Notes: a model not told the origin generated them from the sequence alone. A stretch of DNA of 64,000 bases from RAM1 sp040376925 (GCA_040376925.1 JBEIPU010000003.1:1-64000); one strand, 5' to 3'; counted from the first letter of the stretch, positions 24,462 to 33,134 are shown. Made by a program: numbers and translations.

Positions 24462-25189
24462 CAGGGGGCGAGCTGGATGTCGGCGATCCAGGCCAGGCTG
24501 CGCGCGCCGGTGTTGTCGGCGTCGGCGCCTACCGCCACCGCCTGCAACGGGGGCAGGGTGGGGCTTTCGCTGCCGAACAGGCGGGCAAAGTCGGCCTGGA
24601 GGTTGCGCTGGTGGCTGCGCCACTGGCCGGTCGGGCTGGCGGCGCCGTCCAGCACCAGGTAGCGCACCCGGGCTGAATACGCATTGGGCAGCACGGTGCC
24701 CTGCGCCAGGGTCACGTCCCACACATAGCAGACGGTGGCAGCCGGCAGGGGCTCGCCCGACACGGCGCGTGCCAGGCGCAGCAGGCTGCGCTCCACGAAC
24801 GGCACGCGGTCCAGCGGCATGTCAAACATCAGGCAGACCTTGAGCGCGGCGTCATCAGCGTCCTTGCGGCGCAGGTCGGCCCCTGCCACGGGCTGGTCCA
24901 GCCGCCAGCGCCAGCGCAGCGTGGCCTCGCGGCCGGCCAGCCAGCCGTTCAGGTCGTGCACCAGGCTGGCGTACGACGCGTCGGCACGCAGTCGCAGCGC
25001 GGGCGCGCCGTCCAGCGTGGCGATGTCCATGGCAGTGAGCGGCGCCTTGTTGTTTGGCAGGCCCACGGTGCGCCACGCTGCCGCTGCCAGCGGTGCCAGC
25101 AGCGGCCCATGCTGCGCGGGCTGGGCCAGCGCGCTAGCGGCCCAGATCGTTAAGAGACCAGTCGTAGTCCAGGTGCGTGATCGGAACAT
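24461..25189 (-). CDS. DUF3047 exported protein
   Basis: A 242-residue protein with a signal peptide (cleavage near ALAQP). The LRWRWRLDQPV strand, the DDAALKVCLMFD segment and the C-terminal NTGARSLAWIADIQL match, as I recall, the DUF3047 family, a predicted beta-sandwich domain. It overlaps the end of the DUF547 gene by 56 nt, which is unusually long for neighbours in one operon, and its stop shares bases with the ATP-grasp start. No function is known; periplasmic location is predicted. Confidence 0.78.
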   Translation of the reverse strand: MFRSRTWTTTGLLTIWAASALAQPAQHGPLLAPLAAAAWRTVGLPNNKAPLTAMDIATLDGAPALRLRADASYASLVHDLNGWLAGREATLRWRWRLDQPVAGADLRRKDADDAALKVCLMFDMPLDRVPFVERSLLRLARAVSGEPLPAATVCYVWDVTLAQGTVLPNAYSARVRYLVLDGAASPTGQWRSHQRNLQADFARLFGSESPTLPPLQAVAVGADADNTGARSLAWIADIQLAP

Positions 25190-25952
25190 TGCGGGCCCTG
25201 ATTTTCTCGCGGTCGGCCGGTGCGTCGGCCAATTGGTCGGCGTAGCGTGCCATCACGTCTTCCAGCTTGTTGAAACCCTTGTGGCCTTTTTCAAAGTCTT
25301 CGCGGAACCACTTGAAGATCATGTTGACCTGCAGCTTGCCGTCGGCATAGCGGTTGCGGGTGCGGTCGCCCATGAAGCGCAGCATGCCGTCGTCCAGCTG
25401 CGCGTCCAGCCTGGCCGCCACAAAGGCCTCGGGCCGCAGCGCCGGGCAGCCGATGCTGGCGCAGTTGACGGCGGCGTGCACGCGTGGCTCGCTGTACCGG
25501 GGGCGCAGCTGCTCGTGCTCGATCCAGTCCAGGTGGCGCGGCTCGCCCAGCAGGGTGAAGAACTTGTTCTTCCACGGCGACTGCAGCAGCGAGCCCAGGT
25601 CCTTGATCGACTTGAGGCCGGGGTATTTGGTCAGGATCAGCTCCACGGTGAAGCCGTTGTAGGCGTTGATCAGGAACGCCATCTGCTGCTCGCGCGGCAG
25701 CGCGGCAAACTGCGCGGGCGTCACGGCCGACCATTCGGCCAGCACGGCCTTGAGCGCGGCGCGGTCGGCGGCAAAGCCCTTGTAGTCCACGCGCGACTGC
25801 TTGTTGTCGGGCAGCCATTTCACATGCTTTTTGAGCAGGGCGTCCCAGGCGGCGTAGCCGGTGTCCAGCGCGGCGGCCGGGGCCCAGGCCGCGGGCGCGG
25901 CTGCAGCGAGCGCGCCGGTGGCGATGAGGTGCAGGGCGGTGCGGCGCTTCAT
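25134..25952 (-). CDS. DUF547 exported protein
   Basis: A 272-residue protein with a signal peptide (MKRRTALHLIATGALAAAAPAAWA). DUF547 signatures include QQMAFLINAYNGFTVELIL, the VHAAVNCASIGCPALRPEAF stretch with two cysteines, and a late YDWSLND. The family has a papain/transglutaminase-like fold according to structural annotations, but activity is unproven. An alternative start at 25991 (MNAHPLQLRK) would give ATGA coupling with the upstream gene; the 25952 start gives a cleaner signal peptide. It lies in the six-gene operon. Confidence 0.8.
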   Translation of the reverse strand: MKRRTALHLIATGALAAAAPAAWAPAAALDTGYAAWDALLKKHVKWLPDNKQSRVDYKGFAADRAALKAVLAEWSAVTPAQFAALPREQQMAFLINAYNGFTVELILTKYPGLKSIKDLGSLLQSPWKNKFFTLLGEPRHLDWIEHEQLRPRYSEPRVHAAVNCASIGCPALRPEAFVAARLDAQLDDGMLRFMGDRTRNRYADGKLQVNMIFKWFREDFEKGHKGFNKLEDVMARYADQLADAPADREKIRARNVPITHLDYDWSLNDLGR

Positions 25953-25987
25953 GGTGTCGGCCTTGCGGAGTTGGAGTGGGTGGGCGT

Positions 25988-28150
25988 TCATCTGCGCTTC
26001 CAGTCGTGGTATTTGCGCACCCATTGCAGCAGCTGGTGCGGCTGGTGTGCGCGCTTCCATTCACCGGCGGCGTATTTGTTGGCCTCTGACAGCGTGGGGT
26101 AGGTGTGGATGGTGCCCAGCATCTTGTTCAGGCCCAGGCCGTGTTTCATGGCCAGCACGTATTCAGCCAGCAGGTCGCCTGCGTGCGTGCCCACGATGGT
26201 CACGCCCAGGATGGTGTCCTTGCCCGGCATGGTCAGCACCTTCACAAAGCCATGGGCTTCGCTGTCGGCAATCGCGCGGTCCAGGTCGTCAATGCCGTAT
26301 TTCGTGACTTCATAGGCAATGTTCTTTTCCTTCGCGTCCTGCTCGTTCAGGCCCACGCGCGCGACCTCGGGGTCAATGAACGTGGCCCAGGGGATCACGC
26401 TGTAGTCCGCCTTGAATTTCTTGAAGTCGCCAAACAGCGCATTCACCGCCGCGTACCAGGCCTGGTGCGCCGCCACATGGGTGAACTGGAACGGGCCCGC
26501 CACGTCGCCCGCCGCATAGATGTTGGGGTAGATCGTCTGCAGGTACTCGTTGGTATCCACCGTCTTCTGCGTGGGGATGCCCAGATCCTCCAGGCCGTAG
26601 CCCGTCAGGCGCGCCGTGCGGCCCACGGCGCACAGCAGCGCGTCAAAGGCAATGCGCTTTTCGGCTCCGTTGTGTTCCACCACCAGCACCTTGGTCTCAC
26701 CCTCACGTTCGCAGCGCAGCGCCTTGTGGCCGGTCAGCACCTGTACGCCGTCGGCTGTGAGCGCGTCGCGCGCCAGGGCCGAGACCTCAACGTCTTCGCG
26801 GATCATGATGCGCGCGGCCATCTCCACCTGTGTGACCTGCGAGCCCAGCCGCGCGAAGCTTTGCGCCAGCTCGCAGCCGATCGGCCCGCCGCCCAGCACC
26901 ACCAGGCGCTGGGGGATGTCGTCCAGCTGGGCAAAGGTGCTCCACAGCGTGTCACTGGTCACGTAGCCCACGTCCTGAAGCCCCGGCAGCGGCGGCACAA
27001 AGGGGCGGGCGCCGGCGGCAATGACGATGTTGCGCGTGGTCACCACCTGTTTGCCGCCGCCGTTCAGCGCCACCTCCACCGTCCAGGGGTTGATGATCTT
27101 GGCGTAGCCCTGCAGCACCTCCACGCCCAGACTGGTGTAGCGCTCCACGCTGTCGTGCGGCTCGATCGCGGCGATCACGTCGTGGATGCGCTGCATCACC
27201 GCGCGGAAGCTGAAGGTGGGTGCGGCGTCGTTCAGACCGTAGCGGTGAGCGTGGCGCATCTGGTGCGCCAGCTTGGCGCTCTTGATCAGTGCCTTGCTGG
27301 GCACGCAGCCGTAGTTCAGGCAGTCGCCGCCCATCTTGTGGGCTTCCACCAGCGTGACCCTGGCCTTGACCGCCGCGGCAATGTAGGCCGACACCAGCCC
27401 GCCCGCGCCCGCGCCGATCACCACCAGGTTGCGGTCAAATGTCTTGGGCCGCACTGCGCGCCAGCGCGCATAGACCTTGCGCTTTTGCACGGCCTCAACA
27501 AGCTTGCGCGCCACCAGCGGAAAGATGCCCAGCAGCACAAAAGAACCCAGCAGCCCCGGCGACAGGATGCCGCGCAGCGATTCAATCTGCGCCAGCTGCG
27601 TGCCCGCGTTCACAAACACCGCCGTGCCCGCCAGCATGCCCAGCTGGCTGACCCAGTAAAACGTCCAGGCCCGCATCTGGGTCAGGCCCATCACCAGGTT
27701 GATCACAAAAAACGGCACAACCGGGATCAGCCGCAGCGTGAACAGGTAAAACGCGCCGTCTTTCTGCACGCCGCGGTTGATTTCGGCCAGCCGGTTGCCA
27801 AAGCGTGCCTCGATGCTGTCGCGCAACACAAACCGCGCCACCAGGAACGCCAGCGTCGCGCCCGCGCTGGACGCAAAAGACACGACCAGCAGCCCCCAGC
27901 CCAGGCCAAAGATCGCGCCGCCGGCCAGCGTAAGGATGGTGGCGCCGGGCAGTGACAACGCCGTGGCCGCGACATAGATCAGGAAATAAGTGCCGGCCAC
28001 CAGCAGCGGCCGTGTCTGCACCAGCGCGGCAAACTGCGACTGGCTCTGCTTGAGGTAGTCCAGGCTCAGGAACCGGCCCAGGTCCAGCGCGAAAAAGGCG
28101 GCAACCGCCGCCACGACCAGCACGACAAGGACGATTTTTTTGGTGTTCAT
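25988..28150 (-). CDS. TVP38/TMEM64 membrane domain fused to a flavin disulfide reductase
   Basis: A 720-residue fusion. Residues 1-230 are a TVP38/TMEM64 membrane domain (LPGATILTLAGGAIFG, FTLRLIPVVPFFVIN, NAGTQLAQI). Residues about 240-710 are a class I pyridine nucleotide-disulfide oxidoreductase with VIGAGAGG for FAD, redox cysteines Cys277 and Cys282 in CLNYGCVPSK, an NAD(P) motif VLGGGPIGCE, and HTYPTLSE near the end. It lacks the metal-binding N-terminal domain and the C-terminal cysteine pair of true mercuric reductase. It is probably a membrane-tethered reductase acting on a substrate moved by the TVP38 part (inference). Its start overlaps the DEP gene stop (ATGA). Confidence 0.88.
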   Translation of the reverse strand: MNTKKIVLVVLVVAAVAAFFALDLGRFLSLDYLKQSQSQFAALVQTRPLLVAGTYFLIYVAATALSLPGATILTLAGGAIFGLGWGLLVVSFASSAGATLAFLVARFVLRDSIEARFGNRLAEINRGVQKDGAFYLFTLRLIPVVPFFVINLVMGLTQMRAWTFYWVSQLGMLAGTAVFVNAGTQLAQIESLRGILSPGLLGSFVLLGIFPLVARKLVEAVQKRKVYARWRAVRPKTFDRNLVVIGAGAGGLVSAYIAAAVKARVTLVEAHKMGGDCLNYGCVPSKALIKSAKLAHQMRHAHRYGLNDAAPTFSFRAVMQRIHDVIAAIEPHDSVERYTSLGVEVLQGYAKIINPWTVEVALNGGGKQVVTTRNIVIAAGARPFVPPLPGLQDVGYVTSDTLWSTFAQLDDIPQRLVVLGGGPIGCELAQSFARLGSQVTQVEMAARIMIREDVEVSALARDALTADGVQVLTGHKALRCEREGETKVLVVEHNGAEKRIAFDALLCAVGRTARLTGYGLEDLGIPTQKTVDTNEYLQTIYPNIYAAGDVAGPFQFTHVAAHQAWYAAVNALFGDFKKFKADYSVIPWATFIDPEVARVGLNEQDAKEKNIAYEVTKYGIDDLDRAIADSEAHGFVKVLTMPGKDTILGVTIVGTHAGDLLAEYVLAMKHGLGLNKMLGTIHTYPTLSEANKYAAGEWKRAHQPHQLLQWVRKYHDWKRR

Positions 28151-29268
28151 GTGTTCTCCTGCAACCTGCCGGCCAGGCGCAAACCGCCCATTGGAGCATA
28201 GCCAGCGCGTGAGGCCATGGCCGGTTGCGGGACGGTGAAGCGGTAGAAGAAGTTGCCGTCGCGCACCGGGTGCTCACCCGTCACATGCTCGATCAGCCCG
28301 AAGCGCAGCAGGCGGTTGAGCAGGATCTCGGCCTCATGCGATCGCAGCTTGAGCCGCCGGGCCAGCCACTGCACGGCCTCGGCCCCCACAAAGCAGCGCG
28401 CGTAGGTGGTGCCCAGGTAGGTCCGGTCTTTCACGTCCAGGCCCGAAGGCTGGCTCACCAGGGCATACACCGCGCCCAGGTTCCAGCGGTCCACGGCGCT
28501 GGCCAGCGTGGGGCGGTAAAAGTTGGGCAGGTCGGCAAACGGCTGTTCATGCACCACATGCTGCAGCAGGTCCAGCGCCTGCAGGTCCAGCCCCAGGCGT
28601 ACGGCGGCCGGCCGCTTGAGCTTGAAGCGGTTGCCCAGCCAGTCCACCACCTCGGTGCCGGTGTGGCACGACGGGTAGGTCTTGAAGTGGTACATGCGGT
28701 CGATGGCCTTGACGTGGCTGGCCATGGCGTGGCACAGCGCCTCGGCCGTGAGGCCGGTGGCGCGGCGGATGCGGTGGCGCGGCGCGGCATCGTCCAGCTT
28801 GACCTGCATGGCACTGAAGTACTGGGCCAGCGCCTCGGGCGGCAGCGGCGGTGCGCCTGCCAGGCGCGCCAGGCATTCCACCAGCGGCTGGCCCGGCTGT
28901 GCCAGCGACACCGGGTCCAGGTCGGCCCACAGCCCGGCAAAGCCCAGCTCCAGCGCCCAGGCCTGCTCGGTGGGCCACAGCCCGGCCAGCTCGCGCGTGA
29001 GCACGACGCGGGCACGGCGCTGGGGATCGGGCAGCGCCGCAGCCAGGGCGATCAGGCTGGAGGCCGCCGGGGCGATGGCCGCCATGTCAATCACGGCCAC
29101 GCTGTGCGGCTGGGCCACCAGCGCGGCGTCCAGCCGGGCCAGCGCGTCGGGCCCGGCCACCAGGTCGGCCGGCGGCTGGCGCATGGCCATGCAGACAGCG
29201 CGCAGGGCCTGGCGGGCAGCGTCTGATGCCAGGCACAGCCAGACAGTGGGAGGCAGGGGGGTGTTCAT
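28147..29268 (-). CDS. REC-like / double DEP domain protein, first gene of the six-gene operon
   Basis: A 373-residue soluble protein. Residues about 1-140 resemble a response-regulator receiver fold with an SVAVIDM strand where the phospho-aspartate would lie. Two DEP-like domains follow: about 190-255 (MYHFKTYPSCHTGTEVVDW) and 280-345 (TYLGTTYARCFVGAEAVQW). DEP domains usually mediate membrane or protein contact in signalling. ATG at 29268 was chosen; the upstream TTG adds three residues. No clear ribosome site is seen. As leader of the operon it may be a regulatory or scaffold subunit. The function is unknown. Confidence 0.75.
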   Translation of the reverse strand: MNTPLPPTVWLCLASDAARQALRAVCMAMRQPPADLVAGPDALARLDAALVAQPHSVAVIDMAAIAPAASSLIALAAALPDPQRRARVVLTRELAGLWPTEQAWALELGFAGLWADLDPVSLAQPGQPLVECLARLAGAPPLPPEALAQYFSAMQVKLDDAAPRHRIRRATGLTAEALCHAMASHVKAIDRMYHFKTYPSCHTGTEVVDWLGNRFKLKRPAAVRLGLDLQALDLLQHVVHEQPFADLPNFYRPTLASAVDRWNLGAVYALVSQPSGLDVKDRTYLGTTYARCFVGAEAVQWLARRLKLRSHEAEILLNRLLRFGLIEHVTGEHPVRDGNFFYRFTVPQPAMASRAGYAPMGGLRLAGRLQENT

Positions 29269-29370
29269 GGGCGGCAACCAGTGGGGTGGACCAACCGGTG
29301 TGTCGCCCCGGGGGCTGATTTCTTACTCGCCGGTCCCGTCGCGCACGGCGCGGACTTGTTCAGAGCTTCC

Positions 29371-29601
29371 CTAGATTCGCCAGTCGTTCCCGCGCAAGGG
29401 CTTGTCACGCACAGGCCATACGGGGCAAAGCATCTGCACCACTTCCATCAGGCTCAGCCACTCGGCAATGGGGTCATCGCCAGACGCCTTGTCCTGTTGC
29501 CGCTCAAAAGGTACCCCTGCCTCGCGTACCAGCACTGCATCTGCATTGGCGCGGTCTGACGCCGGGTCAGCGTCCGCACCGGCGTCACCCGAGGAGTTCA
29601 T
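29371..29601 (-). CDS. small acidic hypothetical protein paired with a nucleotidyltransferase
   Basis: A 76-residue protein with an acidic, alanine-rich N-terminal half and a C-terminal helix and tail EWLSLMEVVQMLCPVWP ending in DWRI. Its start overlaps the end of the upstream nucleotidyltransferase-like gene by 17 nt, and TTGATGAAC provides the start context. I do not recognise the family. Tight coupling to the nucleotidyltransferase suggests a partner protein, possibly as in toxin-antitoxin pairs, but no toxin motif is visible. Confidence 0.55.
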   Translation of the reverse strand: MNSSGDAGADADPASDRANADAVLVREAGVPFERQQDKASGDDPIAEWLSLMEVVQMLCPVWPVRDKPLRGNDWRI

Positions 29602-30103
29602 CAAGGAGTTCCGGTTTGTCGAACAAGGAAAAGTATTCACGCAACTCATCCATGTCGAGCGAACCGCGGTGTACTTTAAGCAGTGCGCGAATGTCGTCCA
29701 GGTCGCGCGTTCGCGTTGCATCGTTCACGAAGCCCTGCAGCTTGAAGCCTATGAGTCCTTCGACGCTGATGATGCGCATGCGGCCCATGGGGGTTTCGCG
29801 CTCGGCCGCCTGCGCGAGCAGGCGGCGCGCCAGGGGGCGACGCGCGTACAGCAAATCCAGGCCTTCTGTAGCGCGCACATAGTTGGCGGCATCTTCACTG
29901 CGGTACAGGCACTGGTAGCCCAAGCCCAGCAGTGCATCGTGCACCCGGTCCGCAGCTTCAGCCTCCACCAGAAAGTCCACATCCTGGGTGGCGCGCACCA
30001 CCTGGTGGGCAACCACTGCCAGGCCTCCGATCAATGCCGGTGCTGTACCGTTGCGCGTGAACATGCTCAGTGCTTCGCGGATTTGTTCGGCCAGGTTTGA
30101 CAT
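29585..30103 (-). CDS. nucleotidyltransferase-fold protein (AbiEii/MNT-like)
   Basis: A 172-residue protein with the nucleotidyltransferase-superfamily core IGGLAVVAHQVVRATQDVDFLVEA: a glycine pair, then an aspartate pair on the next strand (DVD). Family members include AbiEii toxins, MNT antitoxins and kanamycin-type enzymes. The third catalytic acid is not evident. It is followed by, and overlaps, a 76-residue partner gene. Substrate and biological role are unknown; a defence or toxin-antitoxin role is a guess from family membership. Confidence 0.7.
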   Translation of the reverse strand: MSNLAEQIREALSMFTRNGTAPALIGGLAVVAHQVVRATQDVDFLVEAEAADRVHDALLGLGYQCLYRSEDAANYVRATEGLDLLYARRPLARRLLAQAAERETPMGRMRIISVEGLIGFKLQGFVNDATRTRDLDDIRALLKVHRGSLDMDELREYFSLFDKPELLDELLG

Positions 30104-30201
30104 ATCCCGTCGGGCATAGGGTGAATGCAGGCATCATAGCGGCCGCTTGGGGCCTGGCGGCCCCCACCGACAGCGTTGCGCGCAATGCCGCAACCCGCAG
30201 G

Positions 30202-31731
30202 TTACGGGCGTACCGGCAACCGCAACGTCACCGCCGTCCCCACGCCTTCGCGACTGTCAACGCCCACCGTGCCGCCATGCAGCTCGGCAATGCGCTTGAC
30301 GATGGCCAGGCCCAGGCCCTTGCCGCCCTCGCCGGTGGCCGGCGCCGCGCTGTGGCGGGCCTGGTAGAAGCGGTCGAACAGATGCGGCTGGTCCGCCGGC
30401 GCGATGCCGGCGCCGCTGTCGCTCACGCCCAGCAGCAGCCAGCCGTCGGCCTGGCGCGCCTGCAGCGTGATGCGCCCGCCCGCGGGGGTGAACTTCAGCG
30501 AGTTTTCCACCAGGTTAGCCAGCGCCCGCTCGATCAGCTCCACGTCCACCCGCGCATGCAGCGCGGTTTCCTGTGCCACCAGCGTCACGCCCTGGGCGCC
30601 GGCGCGCGCGGCAAAGCGCATGGCCACGTCATTGAGCAGGTCGTCCAGCGCCAGCTCTTCGGGACGCAGCTCAAACGCGGGTTCGTCCAGTTGGGCCAGG
30701 TCGCCCATGGCCTGCACCAGGCGCGCGGCGTTGCGGGTGTTGCGCAGGGCCACGCTGATCAACTCGCGGTCTGCGGTGCGGTCGCCATCGTGGCCGGTGG
30801 TGCGTTGCGGGTCGGACCAGCGGTTGTCCAGCGTCTCCAGGCAGGCCGTGGTGGCCGTCAGCGGCGAGCGCAGGTCGTGCGACAGGTTGCTGACCCCTTC
30901 GCGGCGGAAATGGTCCAGCCGGCGCAGCGTGACCCACTGGCTGCGCAGCGTCTGCAGCATGGCCTGCATGCCGCGCGCCAGCTGGCCAAATTCATCACGC
31001 GCGTCGGTGCCCGGCACCTGCGCCAGCGCGGGCAGGGGCGCGGCGGGGGCGGGGCCGTCCAGGCCGTCACGCGTCACGTCGCTCACGGCCGCCGTCAGGC
31101 GCGCCAGCGGGCGCGTGACGGTGGCCGTGACCCAGGCCGCCAGCACCGCCATGCCCACCACCACCAGCAAAATCATCATCAGCCCCGGCTGCGCCAGCGT
31201 GCCGCGCAGTGTGGCCACGCGGTCGGCGCTGAAGGGCATGGGCTGGCACACGAAGTACAAAAATCCGTCCACTGCAGCGTCGGGGCGGATCGACTGCTGG
31301 CGCAGCGGCCGCGCCGCCACCACGGCCGGCTTGGCCGGGTCGGCCGGGTCGGTGCCCATGACGTAGGTGACCGGAGCGGCACCGGCCGCCTGGCGCACTG
31401 GTGCCATGGGCACGCGGTAGCCGGGCGGCAGGCTCACGTCGCCCGACGCCGCCAGTACCGCGCCCTGGGCGTCCAGCAGGTACAGGCGCACGCCGGGCTC
31501 GTACAGCACCAGGTTGCGCAAAAAGGCCGCCACCTGGTCGGGCGCGCGGCGGTGGCTTTCCAGCAGCTCGGGGTGCTGCTGCGCCACGCGCTGCAAAAAG
31601 GCGTCGGCCCGCTGGTAGGCCGATTCGTACTCAAACCGCTGGAACGCCAGCACCACCGTCACCAGCACGCCAATGGCGGTCAGCAGCCCCGCCAGCAAAA
31701 TCGTCAGCGCGATCTTCAGGCGCACGCTCAT
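30202..31731 (-). CDS. sensor histidine kinase
   Basis: A 509-residue two-component sensor. An N-terminal helix (about 8-30) and a second (about 195-217) bracket a periplasmic sensor domain. A HAMP region follows, then the phospho-acceptor H-box SHDLRSPL. ATP-binding motifs are N (LANLVENSLKF), G1 (DSGAGI) and G2 (GKGLGLAIVKRIA). The start overlaps the stop of the response regulator gene (ATGA, 31728-31731). The signal sensed cannot be deduced. Confidence 0.92.
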   Translation of the reverse strand: MSVRLKIALTILLAGLLTAIGVLVTVVLAFQRFEYESAYQRADAFLQRVAQQHPELLESHRRAPDQVAAFLRNLVLYEPGVRLYLLDAQGAVLAASGDVSLPPGYRVPMAPVRQAAGAAPVTYVMGTDPADPAKPAVVAARPLRQQSIRPDAAVDGFLYFVCQPMPFSADRVATLRGTLAQPGLMMILLVVVGMAVLAAWVTATVTRPLARLTAAVSDVTRDGLDGPAPAAPLPALAQVPGTDARDEFGQLARGMQAMLQTLRSQWVTLRRLDHFRREGVSNLSHDLRSPLTATTACLETLDNRWSDPQRTTGHDGDRTADRELISVALRNTRNAARLVQAMGDLAQLDEPAFELRPEELALDDLLNDVAMRFAARAGAQGVTLVAQETALHARVDVELIERALANLVENSLKFTPAGGRITLQARQADGWLLLGVSDSGAGIAPADQPHLFDRFYQARHSAAPATGEGGKGLGLAIVKRIAELHGGTVGVDSREGVGTAVTLRLPVRP

Positions 31732-32453
31732 GCAGCAGTGGCCTCCCGCATGCGGTAGCCCGCCCCCCGCACGGTCAGGATGATCTGGGGCTTGAGCGGG
31801 TCGGCCTCCAGCTTGGCGCGCAGGCGGTTGATGTGGGTGGTGACGGTGTGCTCGTAGCCGTCGTGGGTGTAGCCCCACACGGCGTTGAGCAGCTGCCCGC
31901 GCGAAAACACCCGCCCCGGGTGGCGTGCAAAGTGCAGCAGCAAATCAAATTCCAGCGCGGTGAATTCCATGACACCGCCGCGCAGGCGCACCTGGCGCTT
32001 GGCCGGCTGGATCTCCAGCTCGCCGTTGGTGATGGGGGCATCCGCCGGCGCGGCCCCGGGGGCGCTGGCGGCACGCACCAGCTCGGCGCGACGCAGCAGC
32101 GCCTTCACGCGCGCCAGCAGCTCGGCCAGGGAGAACGGCTTGGTCAGGTAATCGTCGGCGCCCAGCTCCAGGCCCAGCACGCGGTCCAGCTCGGTGGACT
32201 TGGCCGTGAGCATCAGGATGGGGGTGGCGCAGCCGCGTGCGCGCAGGGCCTTGCACACGTCCAGGCCGTCCATGTGCGGCATCATCAGGTCCAGCACCAG
32301 CAGGTCGGCCGGCTGGCGGTCCTGCGCGGCCAGGGCCTCGCGCCCGTCGCTGGCCTGCACCACGTCGTAGCCCGCGCCCTGCAGGTTGAGCGCCAGCAGG
32401 TCCCGGATGTCGGTCTGGTCTTCGGCGATGAGGATGCGTTTCATGGGCTCCAT
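31728..32453 (-). CDS. OmpR/PhoB-family response regulator
   Basis: A 241-residue regulator. The receiver domain (1-120) has the acidic pair ED near residue 12, the phospho-aspartate in LVLDLMMPHMDG and the lysine in LTKPF. A winged-helix DNA-binding domain (about 140-238) follows. ATG at 32453 was used; a second ATG three codons later (MKRILIAEDQ) is equally plausible. It pairs with the downstream kinase and is divergent from an ECF sigma gene; tandem 8-mers in the gap are candidate binding sites. Confidence 0.92.
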   Translation of the reverse strand: MEPMKRILIAEDQTDIRDLLALNLQGAGYDVVQASDGREALAAQDRQPADLLVLDLMMPHMDGLDVCKALRARGCATPILMLTAKSTELDRVLGLELGADDYLTKPFSLAELLARVKALLRRAELVRAASAPGAAPADAPITNGELEIQPAKRQVRLRGGVMEFTALEFDLLLHFARHPGRVFSRGQLLNAVWGYTHDGYEHTVTTHINRLRAKLEADPLKPQIILTVRGAGYRMREATAA

Positions 32454-32480
32454 GGCCCGTGAGTCATGGCGGGGCCTGCT

Positions 32481-32510
32481 TTCTTACCCAATTGTTATCC
32501 AGTTGTGATC
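32481..32510. promoter_or_regulatory. tandem 8-mers at 11-bp spacing, candidate response-regulator boxes
   Basis: TTCTTACC (32481), TTGTTATC (32492) and TTGTGATC (32503) are similar 8-mers placed exactly 11 bp apart in the 120-bp gap between the response regulator and the ECF sigma gene. One-turn tandem repeats are the usual layout for OmpR/PhoB-type dimers. Function is inferred. Confidence 0.45.
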
Positions 32511-32573
32511 TTTCGTGAGGGCGGCGTGAGCCTGGGCGCCCACAGTCCATCCATCGACACCGAAGGACACACC

Positions 32574-33134
32574 ATGCAAGCCCCCACACCCGCCCAGACC
32601 GACGCCCTGAACCCGCTTGACTGCGTGGTGGAGGGCGCCCAGCTGCACCCCCACCGCGCCTACCTGCTGCGCGTGGCCCGCAACAAGCTGCGCGACCCGG
32701 CGCTGGCCGAGGACGCAGTGCAGGATGTGTTCGAGGCCGTGCTGGCCGGTCGCGCCCGGTTTGGCGGGCGCAGCGCCCTGCGCACCTGGCTCACCGGCAT
32801 CCTGCTGCACAAGGTGACCGACCTGCAGCGCCAGGGCATGCGCTACTGCGCGCTGGACGCCGGGCGTGACGACGATGACGAAGCTGCCGACGCGCACGAC
32901 ACCGCCTGCGACGCCCCCGGCCCCGAAGACAGCGCCGGGCAGCGCGAGCTGCTGGCGCGCACGCTGGCCTGCATCGACCGCCTGCCCGCTGCGCTGCGCG
33001 ACGTGATGTGGCGCCGCGCCATCCATGACGAGCCGACCGAAACCGTGTGCCGCCAGCTGGGCATCACGCCCGACGCGATGTTTGTGCGCCTGCACCGCGC
33101 CCGCCGCCAGATTGAAGCCGCCGTGCTGTGCTGA
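32574..33134 (+). CDS. ECF-type RNA polymerase sigma factor
   Basis: A 186-residue sigma-70 family protein. Region 2 spans about 25-90 (YLLRVARNKLRDPALAEDAVQDVFEAVL) and region 4 about 120-180, ending in an HTH (VCRQLGITPDAMFVRLHRARRQIE). An acidic linker rich in Asp separates them. AAGGA precedes the ATG at 32574. No anti-sigma gene follows; the next gene is a kinase-fold protein. It is divergent from a two-component system that may control it. Confidence 0.85.
   Translation: MQAPTPAQTDALNPLDCVVEGAQLHPHRAYLLRVARNKLRDPALAEDAVQDVFEAVLAGRARFGGRSALRTWLTGILLHKVTDLQRQGMRYCALDAGRDDDDEAADAHDTACDAPGPEDSAGQRELLARTLACIDRLPAALRDVMWRRAIHDEPTETVCRQLGITPDAMFVRLHRARRQIEAAVLC

Noticed and set aside
26105..27955. 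616-residue plus-strand open frame opposite the TVP38-reductase fusion
   Set aside because: His/Arg/Gln-rich shadow without motifs; the minus strand carries FAD, NAD and redox-cysteine motifs.
25988..28150. Mercuric reductase
   Set aside because: Although similar in the disulfide reductase core, it lacks the C-terminal Cys pair and N-terminal metal-binding domain, and no mer genes are nearby.
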